From positions 682,001 through 746,000 of the forward strand of contig NZ_JAGSYE010000002.1 of assembly GCF_025685565.1 (NCBI RefSeq): a stretch of DNA of 64,000 nucleotides, in the 5' to 3' direction. The translations under genes were made by a program, and so were the position numbers. This DNA is from Granulicella aggregans (GTDB lineage: Bacteria > Acidobacteriota > Terriglobia > Terriglobales > Acidobacteriaceae). Below, piece by piece: positions 16,480 to 25,539 of this stretch. Below the pieces are notes generated by a model. The model was not told the origin of the DNA and did not search any database. It saw only the letters and a program-made list of their open reading frames with translations. Within the stretch, counting starts at the first letter, position 1. Every line of letters begins with the position of its first letter.

Positions 16480-16980
16480 CTAGCGGAGGAACAAGATCAT
16501 GTGCTCTTCATCGACATACTCATCGCCTGCTCGCAGAGCGCGCGGCTCTATGCCGAAGGTCACAAATCCCAGGGCGGTGTAGACCTTCCGCGCTCCCGTG
16601 TTGAAGAGGCCGACCGCCAGCATCAACTGTTCGAGGCTCGGGTCCTGTCTTACCTCATCGATCAGCGAGTTGATCATCGCCTTTGCTGCGCCACGCCCAC
16701 GGTGCGAGGCCGCGACATACACGCCACGAACATGGCCTTTGTGGCGCTCTTTCGCGTTCGGCTCGCGCTCGAATCGGGCGAACCCGATCATCGCTTCACC
16801 ATCGAAGGCACCCATCACAAAGGAGTTCTTACCGCACAGAAACGTGGCGATCTCGTCGATTGTGACTTGCCGGTGCTCTTCGGGTGTCGGGCCAAAGGAT
16901 CGCGGTTCGCGCTCTACCGCTTCGAGCCGCAGCGCCCAGTAGGCGGGCGCGTCCTCTTTCATCAACTTCCTATAGATCAA
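16480..16980 (-). CDS. GNAT-family N-acetyltransferase
   Basis: A 166-residue acetyl-CoA-dependent acetyltransferase. The N-terminal MIYRKLMKEDAPAYWALRLEAVE and the acetyl-CoA loop VRGVYVAASHRGRGAAKAMINSL (about 84-106; R-G-x-G-x pattern in HRGRGAA) are typical, as is the C-terminal NTGARKVYTALGFVTFG. The substrate is unknown. It ends four bases from the convergent toroid gene. Confidence 0.88.
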   Translation of the reverse strand: MIYRKLMKEDAPAYWALRLEAVEREPRSFGPTPEEHRQVTIDEIATFLCGKNSFVMGAFDGEAMIGFARFEREPNAKERHKGHVRGVYVAASHRGRGAAKAMINSLIDEVRQDPSLEQLMLAVGLFNTGARKVYTALGFVTFGIEPRALRAGDEYVDEEHMILFLR

Positions 16981-17017
16981 ATGCGTTTCCTCGATTCAGC
17001 GCATAGTGTCTCACCCC

Positions 17018-17052
17018 GAGAAAAGCAGATTCCCTCCGGGAATGACAAACAA
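17018..17052 (-). repeat. Copy of the GTCATCC...GGATCTGCTT repeat family
   Basis: On the minus strand it reads GTTTGTCATTCCCGGAGGGA then ATCTGCTTTTCTCGG: a short-stem member (TTCCC / GGGAA) of the dispersed family also seen at 24901, 54632 and 62102. It lies just before purC. Confidence 0.65.
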
Positions 17053-17080
17053 AGTTGGTTCTGCGAGATACTGGAAGTCC

Positions 17081-17986
17081 ATGAACCCCGCATTGCTTAC
17101 CACCTCTCTCGGCGACATCCCCCTCACCGCTCGCGGCAAGGTCCGCGACCTTTACGCGATGGGGGATGAGCTTTTATTTATTGCTACTGACCGCATCTCC
17201 GCCTTCGACCATGTCCTCGGCTCCGGCATTCCAGACAAGGGAAAGATCCTTACCCAGCTTTCGCACTTCTGGTTCGATTTTCTTGCGGACACGGTCCCAA
17301 ACCACCTGCTTGCAGCGCCGTCGGCCGAGCTGCTCGCGAAGATCGCGCCCTACAAGTCCCAGACCGAGGGCCGGTCCATGCTCGTCCGCCGAGCAGAGAT
17401 GTTCCCGGTCGAATGCGTCGTCCGCGGCTACCTCTCCGGCTCAGGCTGGAAGGACTATCTGGCCACCGGCTCGGTCTGCGGCATCGAACTGCCGAGCGGC
17501 CTGCGCGAGTCCGACAGGCTTCCCTGCCCCATCTTCACGCCCGCCGCGAAGATCAAGACCGGCGGCCACGACGAGAACATCTCCTTCGCGACCATGGTGG
17601 ACACGGTTGGCGAACACTACGCGAACGAGCTGCGCCGCCTGACTTTCGCCATCTACGAAAAGGCTTCGGCTCACGCGGCGTCGAAGGGCCTGATCCTCGC
17701 CGATACGAAGTTTGAGTTCGGGCTGGTCGATGGAAAGATCGTCCTCGCTGACGAGGTCCTCACACCTGACTCGTCCCGTTACTGGCCGGCCGAAAGCTAT
17801 TCTCCGGGCGGCGCGCAGCCGAGTTTCGACAAACAATACGTGCGCGATTACCTGGAATCGATCCACTGGAACAAGCAGGCGCCCGCGCCGTCGCTGCCGG
17901 TTGAGGTGATCTCGAAGACCCGTGAAAAGTATCTCGAGGCCTTCCGACTCATCACAGGCCAGTCCGACCTCGAAATGGTGAGATAG
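17081..17986 (+). CDS. purC: Phosphoribosylaminoimidazole-succinocarboxamide synthase
   Basis: Joins aspartate to CAIR with ATP in purine synthesis. The ATG at 17081 (MNPALLTTSLGDIPLTARGKVRDLY) is preferred over 17006, which would put the intergenic repeat into the protein. The 301-residue length is that of the longer SAICAR synthetase type. Visible motifs: GKVRDLYAMGDELLFIATDRISAFD (about 19-43), PVECVVRGYLSGSGW (about 109-123), KIKTGGHDENISF (about 156-168) and LADTKFEFGLVDGKIVLADEVLTPDSSRYW (about 206-235), which hold the ATP and substrate residues. Confidence 0.95.
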   Translation: MNPALLTTSLGDIPLTARGKVRDLYAMGDELLFIATDRISAFDHVLGSGIPDKGKILTQLSHFWFDFLADTVPNHLLAAPSAELLAKIAPYKSQTEGRSMLVRRAEMFPVECVVRGYLSGSGWKDYLATGSVCGIELPSGLRESDRLPCPIFTPAAKIKTGGHDENISFATMVDTVGEHYANELRRLTFAIYEKASAHAASKGLILADTKFEFGLVDGKIVLADEVLTPDSSRYWPAESYSPGGAQPSFDKQYVRDYLESIHWNKQAPAPSLPVEVISKTREKYLEAFRLITGQSDLEMVR

Positions 17987-18064
17987 ACATTACCCGCGAA
18001 GGTACCTGCACGCCATCTCTTGACCTCCATCCGTTTTACCGGCGTGAGAATAGGAGGAAGGTCC

Positions 18065-18598
18065 ATGAACGTGCCGGATATAAGATCCTTCAACCTTTTC
18101 GATTGGTTTCTGATCGCGATCGTCGCTTATTCGACCATTGCGGCGATCCTGCGCGGCTTCTTCCGGGAGGTCTTTTCGCTCGTGGGGCTTATAGCCGGAA
18201 TTCTCCTCGCCAGCTGGAACTACTCCCTCTTCAGCGTTTACCTCGAGCGTCTCCTGCCCTGGACGGTCGCCCAGATCGTGGCGTTTCTGTTGATCGTGAT
18301 TACCACTATGGTGCTCTGCGGGTTGGCGGGAACGCTGCTGCAGAAGACTGCGAAGACCGTCGGTCTGGGCTTTATCGACCGGTTGCTGGGCGGGGCCTTT
18401 GGGCTCGTCCGCGGCTGCCTGATGGGCGTCGCTCTTTTGATGGTGGGTGCCGCTTTTCTTCCCCAATCCTTCTATCTGAGAAATTCTGCTCTCTCCGGGT
18501 ATTTCCTTCAGGGAGCGCATGCGGTATCCTTCGTGGTGCCAACCAACCTTCAGCAACATATCCGCGAGGGCATCCAGCAACTCCATCACAAGAGTTGA
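18065..18598 (+). CDS. CvpA-family inner membrane protein
   Basis: A 177-residue protein with four membrane segments (about 10-25, 33-50, 66-88, 103-125) and the family feature NLFDWFLIAIVAYSTIAAILRGFFREVFSLVG. CvpA proteins are needed for colicin V release in E. coli and are tied to envelope homeostasis. A very good ribosome site (AGGAGGAAGG, 18052-18061) points to ATG 18065. It follows purC by 78 bases on the same strand; cvpA genes often neighbour purine genes. Confidence 0.85.
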   Translation: MNVPDIRSFNLFDWFLIAIVAYSTIAAILRGFFREVFSLVGLIAGILLASWNYSLFSVYLERLLPWTVAQIVAFLLIVITTMVLCGLAGTLLQKTAKTVGLGFIDRLLGGAFGLVRGCLMGVALLMVGAAFLPQSFYLRNSALSGYFLQGAHAVSFVVPTNLQQHIREGIQQLHHKS

Positions 18599-18694
18599 AC
18601 CACAGGACCTTCGATTGGATCAAGCGATCGATGTAGAGGCACAATGTAAAAGCTGGTTCCGCATAAAAAGGCGGGGCCACGGTGAGGGAACCCT

Positions 18695-18985
18695 TTGAAA
18701 CGCGAGCTCGATATCCTGGTCACCCAGATGCACGCCAACGGTGTGGATTACACAGAGGCCGTGCGCCAGTTCAAGAAGCGTTACATCTTCGAAGTCCTCG
18801 CGCACCATAAGGGCAACCAGTGCAAGGCGGCTGAAGAGCTTGGCATGCATCGCAACACGCTCAGCCGGACTCTCGCCGAGCTTGATATGGATACTTCCAA
18901 GATCCGCAGCGGCATGCGCCGGCCACCCAGCAGTGACAGAATGGGAGACCGTTCCAGAATTACAAGCATCGCCAGCGCCAGATAG
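18695..18985 (+). CDS. Fis-type helix-turn-helix protein (TTG start)
   Basis: A 96-residue DNA-binding protein. Residues about 20-65 carry the Fis/HTH_8 domain: EAVRQFKKRYIFEVLAHH, then NQCKAAEELGMHRNTLSRTLAELDM, the recognition helix being RNTLSRTLAEL. The start is TTG 18695, supported by GTGAGGG at 18682-18688 six bases before. The C-terminus is basic and low in structure. A 28-base gap to the secretin gene suggests co-transcription. It may be a nucleoid-associated or local regulator; its targets are unknown. Confidence 0.85.
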   Translation: MKRELDILVTQMHANGVDYTEAVRQFKKRYIFEVLAHHKGNQCKAAEELGMHRNTLSRTLAELDMDTSKIRSGMRRPPSSDRMGDRSRITSIASAR

Positions 18986-19013
18986 GCTCCGCCTCCGTCT
19001 AAACTGAAGTCGG

Positions 19014-20996
19014 ATGAGACTTCCCGCGGACCTTTCGCCTAGACACGATGGCTTCAGCAAGCGGCGCTGCCGCCGATGCGTCCTCGCTGCGTTTGAGCTT
19101 GGCGCTTGTCTCTGCCTGGCCTGCGCATCCTCGTTCGCACAAGCTTCCGGTCAGAGCACCGATCCTGGCATTACGACATCCGTCACCGGTGCCGTCTCCC
19201 AGCAGCGCAATCCAAAGAACAACACCCACGCGAAGGAAAACGCCAAGGCCGAAGAGGCCTACATCGAGGGCGCAAGGCTGCTCGAGCGCAACGACCGCGA
19301 AGCAGCCGAACGCCAGTTCCAGCTTGCTTCCAGCCTGGCCCCCGACAACCGCGACTACGCCCTCGCCGTGACTTCCATCCGCGAAGGCCGGATTGTGGAA
19401 CTGATTCACCGCGCGGGCAAGGCGCGCATCGAAGGCCATGCGATCGAAGCCGAAGCCCTTCTGGCGCAGGCCCGCAAGATCGATCCTGACAATCCGCTGC
19501 TGGCCCAGCACCCCAATCCCAACGAGCCCGTAAAGAGTTCAAAGGTCGACTCGTGGATACTCGATGGCCCGCGGCTCGCCGGTCCCATCGAGTTGAAGCC
19601 CGCGCAAGGTCTGAAGAGCTTCCATATTCACTCCTCCCTGCCCGAGGCCCTTCGCCAGCTGGCCGCTGCATACGGTCTGAAGGTTGTGGTCGACAGCACC
19701 GTGCCACAACAGCAGGTGAAGTTCGACCTCGAAGACGTCACCTACACGCAAGCCATACGCGTTCTGAGCCAGATGGGCACCGTCTTTACGGTTGCGCTTA
19801 CTCCGGACAGCTTCTTCGTCGCCGTCGACAATCAGGAAAGCCGAAACAAGTACCAACACCAGGTGCAGGAGACGATCTACGCGGCGGGCATGACCAACGA
19901 GCAACTGGCAGAGCTTGGCAACATGATCCGGAGCGTCTTCGAGGTCAAGCAGGTCACGGTGCAGAACAGCTTTGGCACACTGGTCGTCCGTGCGCCGGCG
20001 GACACGCTGGAAGCTCTAAACCTGACGCTGCGCGACCTGTTGGAAGGCAACGCCGAGGTGATGATCGACCTAAAGCTTTACAGCGTCGACAAGACCTCCA
20101 CGCGGAACATCGGAGTTTCGCTTCCCTCACAGGCGGGAGCCTTCAGCCTTGCCGGCGAGGCGCAGAGCCTCGTAGCATCCAATCAGTCCCTCATCAACCA
20201 GGCCATCGCGCAGGGTCTCGTTCCCGCAGGCACCAGCAATATCGAGATCGTCCTCGCCCTGATCAAGGCGGGCCTCATCACCAGCCCTCTGATCTCCGGG
20301 CTCCTTGCGACCGTTGGCGGAGGTATCACCACGGCGGGCATCTACTCGACAACGACGTCCTCGCTGAACTTCGCCTTGAACTCCAGCGACACCCGTGCGC
20401 TCGATGAGATTCAACTCCGGGTCGGAGACCGGCAGAGCGCGACCTTCCGCGCTGGCTCAAAGTATCCCATTACGCAGTCCACTTATTCGACAACCAGCGC
20501 CGCCACCACCTCGTCGCTCGCCGGGGCCACAGTCAATGGGGTCAGCGTGGCCAGCCTCCTGAATGCCGCGACCACTGCCACCACGCCCCAGATTCAGTAC
20601 GAAGACCTCGGTCTCACGTTGAAAGCCACACCCACGATTCAGAAGTCGGGCCTGGTCAGCCTTCATCTCGACCTCAAGATCGAGTCTCTGGCTGGCGGCA
20701 CCAACGACAACATCCCCATCCTGACAAACAGCTCCCTGACTTCGGACATCACGGTTGCTGATGGAACGACGGCGTTCCTCGTCAGCAATATGAACAAGAG
20801 CCAATCGGCAGCAGTGACGGGAGTTCCAGGGCTGAGCGATCTTCCCGGTTTTCAAAGCACCCCAGACCTGCTACGCACGACCGATGTAGGCGAACTGTTG
20901 ATGGTGATCACACCGCACCTCGTCCGCAAGCGTTCCAACGACACCGCTGGCCCGATCATCCCGATCAATGTGCCCGCCTCTTCGACATCCGAATAA
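19014..20996 (+). CDS. Secretin-family outer membrane protein with TPR-like N-terminus
   Basis: A 660-residue type II/IV secretin. It has a long N-terminus with a signal segment (about 17-45), then a TPR-like helical region (about 70-165; YIEGARLLERNDREAAERQFQLASSLAPD), an STN/N0-like domain (KSFHIHSSLPEALRQLAAAYGLKVVVDSTVPQ, about 200-235), N-domains, and the multimeric secretin core (about 345-650) with VTGVPGLSDLPGF and LMVITPHLVRKR at the end. Secretins form gated pores for type IV pili or type II secretion. No other machinery gene is adjacent, only the Fis-like gene before it. An inserted Thr/Ser/Ala-rich segment (about 480-520) lies inside the core. Confidence 0.88.
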   Translation: MRLPADLSPRHDGFSKRRCRRCVLAAFELGACLCLACASSFAQASGQSTDPGITTSVTGAVSQQRNPKNNTHAKENAKAEEAYIEGARLLERNDREAAERQFQLASSLAPDNRDYALAVTSIREGRIVELIHRAGKARIEGHAIEAEALLAQARKIDPDNPLLAQHPNPNEPVKSSKVDSWILDGPRLAGPIELKPAQGLKSFHIHSSLPEALRQLAAAYGLKVVVDSTVPQQQVKFDLEDVTYTQAIRVLSQMGTVFTVALTPDSFFVAVDNQESRNKYQHQVQETIYAAGMTNEQLAELGNMIRSVFEVKQVTVQNSFGTLVVRAPADTLEALNLTLRDLLEGNAEVMIDLKLYSVDKTSTRNIGVSLPSQAGAFSLAGEAQSLVASNQSLINQAIAQGLVPAGTSNIEIVLALIKAGLITSPLISGLLATVGGGITTAGIYSTTTSSLNFALNSSDTRALDEIQLRVGDRQSATFRAGSKYPITQSTYSTTSAATTSSLAGATVNGVSVASLLNAATTATTPQIQYEDLGLTLKATPTIQKSGLVSLHLDLKIESLAGGTNDNIPILTNSSLTSDITVADGTTAFLVSNMNKSQSAAVTGVPGLSDLPGFQSTPDLLRTTDVGELLMVITPHLVRKRSNDTAGPIIPINVPASSTSE

Positions 20997-21011
20997 AGAG
21001 TCGCGAGGTTT

Positions 21012-22442
21012 CTAGACGAGGTCCGCCTCAACCTCGTTGTGTATCACCAGGTGTCCACTCGTAGCAGCTCCCGCATCCGCCGACAGCCCGAGGCTGTCGA
21101 AGACCGGAGCCAGCGTCAAAAGCGACATGCAGAGGATCGCCACATGAAAGTCGTTGAGATGCGGCGCGGCAGCTTCATGGCCGTGCGCGTGTGCGACCAG
21201 CCGTATCGTCACTGCGCCGACAGCGACACCCACGCCCATAGACAACTGCATCACCGCCGAAAGAAAACCGTTCGCCTGCCCCATTCGCTCCGACGGAATC
21301 TCCGTATAAGCAAGGGTGGTCATGCAGGTGAACTCCAGTGACCGGGCGGCCCCATGAAAGTACAGGATGGCAACGATCAACAAAGGTGGTGTGCCCGGAG
21401 AGATGACAGCACACAGCGCCACAGATCCCGCAGTAATCACTCCGTTCACAATCAATATTCGCCGGAAACCGAACCGCCGCAGCACCTGGATGACGAACCC
21501 TTTCATGCTGAGATCGCCGGCAAACAGCGCCAGTAGATACAGCCCCGACTGGAAGGCAGTCATGCCAAAGCTGATCTGGAACATCAGGGGCAGGAGAAAC
21601 GGCAGAACCGCGACAGCAACCCGGAAGCCGCTGGCTCCATAGATGGAAAGCGCATACGATTTCAGCTTCATCGACTCCAGATCGATGAAGGGATAGCTTG
21701 ATCGTCGCGCCATGAAGACCGCCAGCACTCCGCTTACGACGCTCAGCGCGAGAATCAACAGCGCGGACGAGGTAGCCATCGCCGCCCCGCCCAGACTCTC
21801 AAGCGCATAGACCAACCCTGTAGAAGCCAAACCGGCAAACAGGAACGTAAGCCAATCGAACGGATGACGCTCTTCCGAGCGCAGGTTCTCCACCCATAAA
21901 AGCGTCAGTGTCAGCGCCACCGCACCCAGCGGCAGGTTCAAGAAAAAGATCCAGTGCCAACTAAAGTAGGTCGTGATAAATCCGCCCAGCGGAGGTCCAA
22001 CGACCAAGGCGGTGAGCGCCGGCCACGTCATATAGGCGATCGTTTCGGTGAGGTCTTCCTTCGGCGTATCGCGCAAGACGATCAACCGCCCAACGGGAAA
22101 CATCATCGCCCCGCCAAGCCCCTGAACGACTCGCATGAGCGTGAACTCGGTCAGCGTATGCGCCAGACCGCAGAACAAAGACGCCACTGTGAAGACACCA
22201 ATCGCAGCAGCAAAGACACTACGCGAACCGAACCTGTCTGCCACCCATCCGCTAATGGGGATGAACACCGCGAGCGCCAGCATGTACGCCGTCATCCCGA
22301 TATTCAGATGGACAGCACCGACGTTGAAGCTCTTCGCCATCTGCGGCAACGCCGTCGCGATGATCGTGCCGTCCAGCATCTCCATGAAAAGAGCAGCAGC
22401 CACCAGCGTCGTAATGTAATACCGCGAACGGACCTTCGACAT
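21012..22442 (-). CDS. MFS drug exporter, DHA2 (EmrB/QacA) type
   Basis: A 476-residue proton-driven multidrug exporter with about 12-14 membrane segments. It shows the DHA2 motif D1 LDGTIIATALPQMA (about 24-37), motif A GWVADRFGSRSVF (about 65-77), motif B LMRVVQGLGGAMMFPVGRLIVLR (about 103-125), and motif C GPPLGGFITTYFSWHWIFFLNLP (about 149-171). Substrates cannot be told; no TetR or MarR regulator or membrane-fusion partner (EmrA) is adjacent. It converges on the secretin gene with 15 bases between stops. Confidence 0.9.
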   Translation of the reverse strand: MSKVRSRYYITTLVAAALFMEMLDGTIIATALPQMAKSFNVGAVHLNIGMTAYMLALAVFIPISGWVADRFGSRSVFAAAIGVFTVASLFCGLAHTLTEFTLMRVVQGLGGAMMFPVGRLIVLRDTPKEDLTETIAYMTWPALTALVVGPPLGGFITTYFSWHWIFFLNLPLGAVALTLTLLWVENLRSEERHPFDWLTFLFAGLASTGLVYALESLGGAAMATSSALLILALSVVSGVLAVFMARRSSYPFIDLESMKLKSYALSIYGASGFRVAVAVLPFLLPLMFQISFGMTAFQSGLYLLALFAGDLSMKGFVIQVLRRFGFRRILIVNGVITAGSVALCAVISPGTPPLLIVAILYFHGAARSLEFTCMTTLAYTEIPSERMGQANGFLSAVMQLSMGVGVAVGAVTIRLVAHAHGHEAAAPHLNDFHVAILCMSLLTLAPVFDSLGLSADAGAATSGHLVIHNEVEADLV

Positions 22443-22468
22443 ACTCCATCTATTTTACGAGCAACGAG

Positions 22469-22978
22469 CTACTTCTTTGTCCCCGACCACTCCAGGTACG
22501 ACTTAAACACCGTAGCCCCCGGCGGCTCAATCTGGAACTTCCCAGTCATCACCGCCCCCTCAAGGTGATACATGAGCCGAAACTTTGGCCCCGGCGCGCT
22601 CGTGAGGAACACCACCGTCTTTGCGTCCGGAAAGCTGATGTCGTAGTGGAGAACGTGGCCTTCGTTGTCTGCATACAGAGCGTGCGGCGTCGCATCGCCC
22701 ATGTCCTGATAGATCGTCAGGAGGTCATGATGCTGGCAGTCAAAGCTGGCCGGCCCCTTGCACGTGTCCGCGGAGCCCGTCCGCGTGATGACGGTGCCAT
22801 TAAGATCGGCCTGAAACGTGTACGTCCCAAGCGAGGTAGCTCCCGCGCTTCCCTGCACATTCGTGGCAGCCGTCCACGTTCCGAGAAGGAAACCGAAGCC
22901 AGCGAACGAAGGCGGTGCCTGGGCGACCATGCGAACCGACATGAAGGCGAACAAAAAGAGAAGACGACGCATGGCCAT
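22469..22978 (-). CDS. Exported hypothetical protein, lipocalin/DUF1579-like
   Basis: A 169-residue exported protein (signal MRRLLFLFAFMSVRMVAQA from the second ATG at 22972, or two residues longer). The mature part is beta-rich: FGFLLGTWTAATNVQ, LGTYTFQADLNGTVITRTG, HVLHYDISFPDAKTVVFLTSAPGPKFRLMYHLEGAVMTGKF. The opening LLGTW plus repeated strands with LNG suggest a small beta-barrel such as nitrobindin, lipocalin or DUF1579 proteins. Two cysteines (CKGPASFDC) could pair. Function unknown. It sits 26 bases before the exporter on the same strand. Confidence 0.65.
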   Translation of the reverse strand: MAMRRLLFLFAFMSVRMVAQAPPSFAGFGFLLGTWTAATNVQGSAGATSLGTYTFQADLNGTVITRTGSADTCKGPASFDCQHHDLLTIYQDMGDATPHALYADNEGHVLHYDISFPDAKTVVFLTSAPGPKFRLMYHLEGAVMTGKFQIEPPGATVFKSYLEWSGTKK

Positions 22979-23029
22979 TTATAGCACCACGCGCCGCCAG
23001 TGGAAAACTTCATTTCAATAATTCTGAAA

Positions 23030-24082
<1,053 letters not shown>

Positions 24083-24243
24083 TTAGTAAATCTTTCTCGA
24101 TAGCAACAATAGCGTCTTGTACATCAAATCCAGCCCGACGCCACGACTCCGTTCTTGTCGAACTTGTCTTGCTTGAGGGCACGCTTCAGCCCTGCCACAA
24201 AATTCCTCGCTTGCCACACGGCTTTAGCCGCTGAGGTACTTGT

Positions 24244-24867
24244 TTACTCCTCTTCCTCATGCACATCGTCAAACTCATTCGGAAGAATCTCCTGGGGCGA
24301 GAGCTTTACGCCGCCGGTGAACGAAGAACCATTCGCGCCACCGAGCGCCTTCACCACCTTGCTCGTATGATGCCCGCGCCGCATCGCCATACGTCCAGTC
24401 CGCGAGACCTCGAGAATGTTGTAGCCGCTCTCGGTAATCACCTGGATGAGCCCTTCAATCTTCGATGCAGCTCCAGTCATCTCCAGCATGATCGACTCTG
24501 GCGCAAGGTCGACGACCCTTGCGCGAAAGACGTTCGCCAACTCGAAGATCTGCGACCGTGAGTGCTGTCCCAGCGGATGCGACGGTCCAGCCTCGACCTT
24601 AATCAGGCAGAGTTCGCGAATCACCGCCTCGCTTCGCCCGACCTCATCCACATCGACCGTAATCTCAAGCTTGTACAGCGACGCCTTGATGCGGTGCGCC
24701 GCATGCTCCGGCGCTTCGCAGACGATCGTCATCCGCGAGACATCCGCGCGTTCCGACTCACCCACCGTCAGCGACACGATATTAATATTCAGCCGCCGAA
24801 ACAGCGAGGCCACCCGAGTAAGAACTCCCGGCTTGTCACTTACCAAAGCTACAAACGTATGCAGCAT
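24244..24867 (-). CDS. ilvN: Acetolactate synthase small (regulatory) subunit
   Basis: A 207-residue regulatory partner of the acetolactate synthase large subunit, giving feedback inhibition by valine. The N-terminal ACT domain is clear (HTFVALVSDKPGVLTRVASLFRRLNINIVSLTVGESE, residues 3-39). The C-terminal small-subunit domain follows (RIKASLYKLEITVDVDE to RTGRMAMRRG). It is longer than the roughly 160-170 residues of many IlvN proteins because of a C-terminal acidic tail (VKLSPQEILPNEFDDVHEEEE). AAGGGAAT precedes ATG 24867. Confidence 0.95.
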   Translation of the reverse strand: MLHTFVALVSDKPGVLTRVASLFRRLNINIVSLTVGESERADVSRMTIVCEAPEHAAHRIKASLYKLEITVDVDEVGRSEAVIRELCLIKVEAGPSHPLGQHSRSQIFELANVFRARVVDLAPESIMLEMTGAASKIEGLIQVITESGYNILEVSRTGRMAMRRGHHTSKVVKALGGANGSSFTGGVKLSPQEILPNEFDDVHEEEE

Positions 24868-24900
24868 ATTCCCTTTCAGTTACACCAACCACTACCTAAC

Positions 24901-24970
24901 CCTTGTCGTCCTTCGCAATTTCCGATCACAGCCTCATCGTGATCGAAAATCGCGGAGGATCTGCTTCTCG
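24901..24970 (+). repeat. Hairpin repeat inside the ilv operon
   Basis: Lies between the lipoprotein gene and ilvN. Ends are CCTTGTCGTCCTTCGC and GCGGAGGATCTGCTT. The inner stem is CGATCAC (24923-24929) / GTGATCG (24939-24945), with loop A-GCCTCAT-C (24930-24938). The outer arms CGCAATTTC / GAAAATCGCG pair imperfectly. Same ends and loop type as the copy at 62102-62172. Confidence 0.8.
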
Positions 24971-24990
24971 AGCTTGCCACGAACGCTCTT

Positions 24991-25530
24991 CTAACTCCCC
25001 TTCACATAAACCTTTTCCGAATCCCACAACTCCGTCTCTTTATCCCCATCGCGAATCACTCCTCGATCCAGCTCCTTATTCGCGTATCCGCCGTAGGTAT
25101 AGTCCCCAGCTCCGTTATAGTGATTCCCGCACGGTAACGCCCCATCTGCATACTTCTCCGCCGCACACTTCGTCCCGCGATAGATATGAAACCAGACTAG
25201 CGGCTTGCGATCATCTACCAGCTTCTGACTCACCTTCAGGCTATCCAGCGTCCTTGCATGCGCCGCATCCCGCAACTGCCACAGAATCGCCTCGATCTCA
25301 TCATCCGTGGCATCGGGCTTCGTCACCAGCGTGATGATGCTGTCATGCGTATGAAACACCTTGAACGCTGGGGGCTTCACGCTGGGCCGCGCGGGATATA
25401 CAACCGCAGGCTCTGCGGCCTTCGACTGCGTGACCGGGGCAGCAGGGTGCGAACTCTTGCATCCGGCGGCAAGCATTGCCAGCACGCCCGAAGCAGCAAG
25501 GTTCGCGATCCATGGAGATCGAAGGTTCAT
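24991..25530 (-). CDS. Putative lipoprotein of unknown function within the ilv cluster
   Basis: A 179-residue protein with a type II signal: MNLRSPWIANLAASGVLAM then lipobox LAAGC (Cys24). The mature part has a Pro/Ala linker (25-55), then a compact domain with KVFHTHDSIITLVTKPDATDDEIEAILWQLRDAAHARTLD and LVWFHIYRGTKCAAEKYA. It sits 9 bases after ilvB and 120 bases before ilvN with its own good ribosome site (AGGAGCGC). The compact domain, with conserved-looking His, Cys and Tyr, does not match a family I can name. Membership of the operon is clear; a role in amino-acid synthesis is not. Confidence 0.72.
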   Translation of the reverse strand: MNLRSPWIANLAASGVLAMLAAGCKSSHPAAPVTQSKAAEPAVVYPARPSVKPPAFKVFHTHDSIITLVTKPDATDDEIEAILWQLRDAAHARTLDSLKVSQKLVDDRKPLVWFHIYRGTKCAAEKYADGALPCGNHYNGAGDYTYGGYANKELDRGVIRDGDKETELWDSEKVYVKGS

Positions 25531-25539
25531 GCGCGCTCC

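Noticed and set aside
17990-18589. 199-codon minus-strand open frame opposite the CvpA-type gene
   Set aside because: The plus frame has a near-perfect ribosome site and four membrane segments; the minus frame is a hydrophilic shadow.
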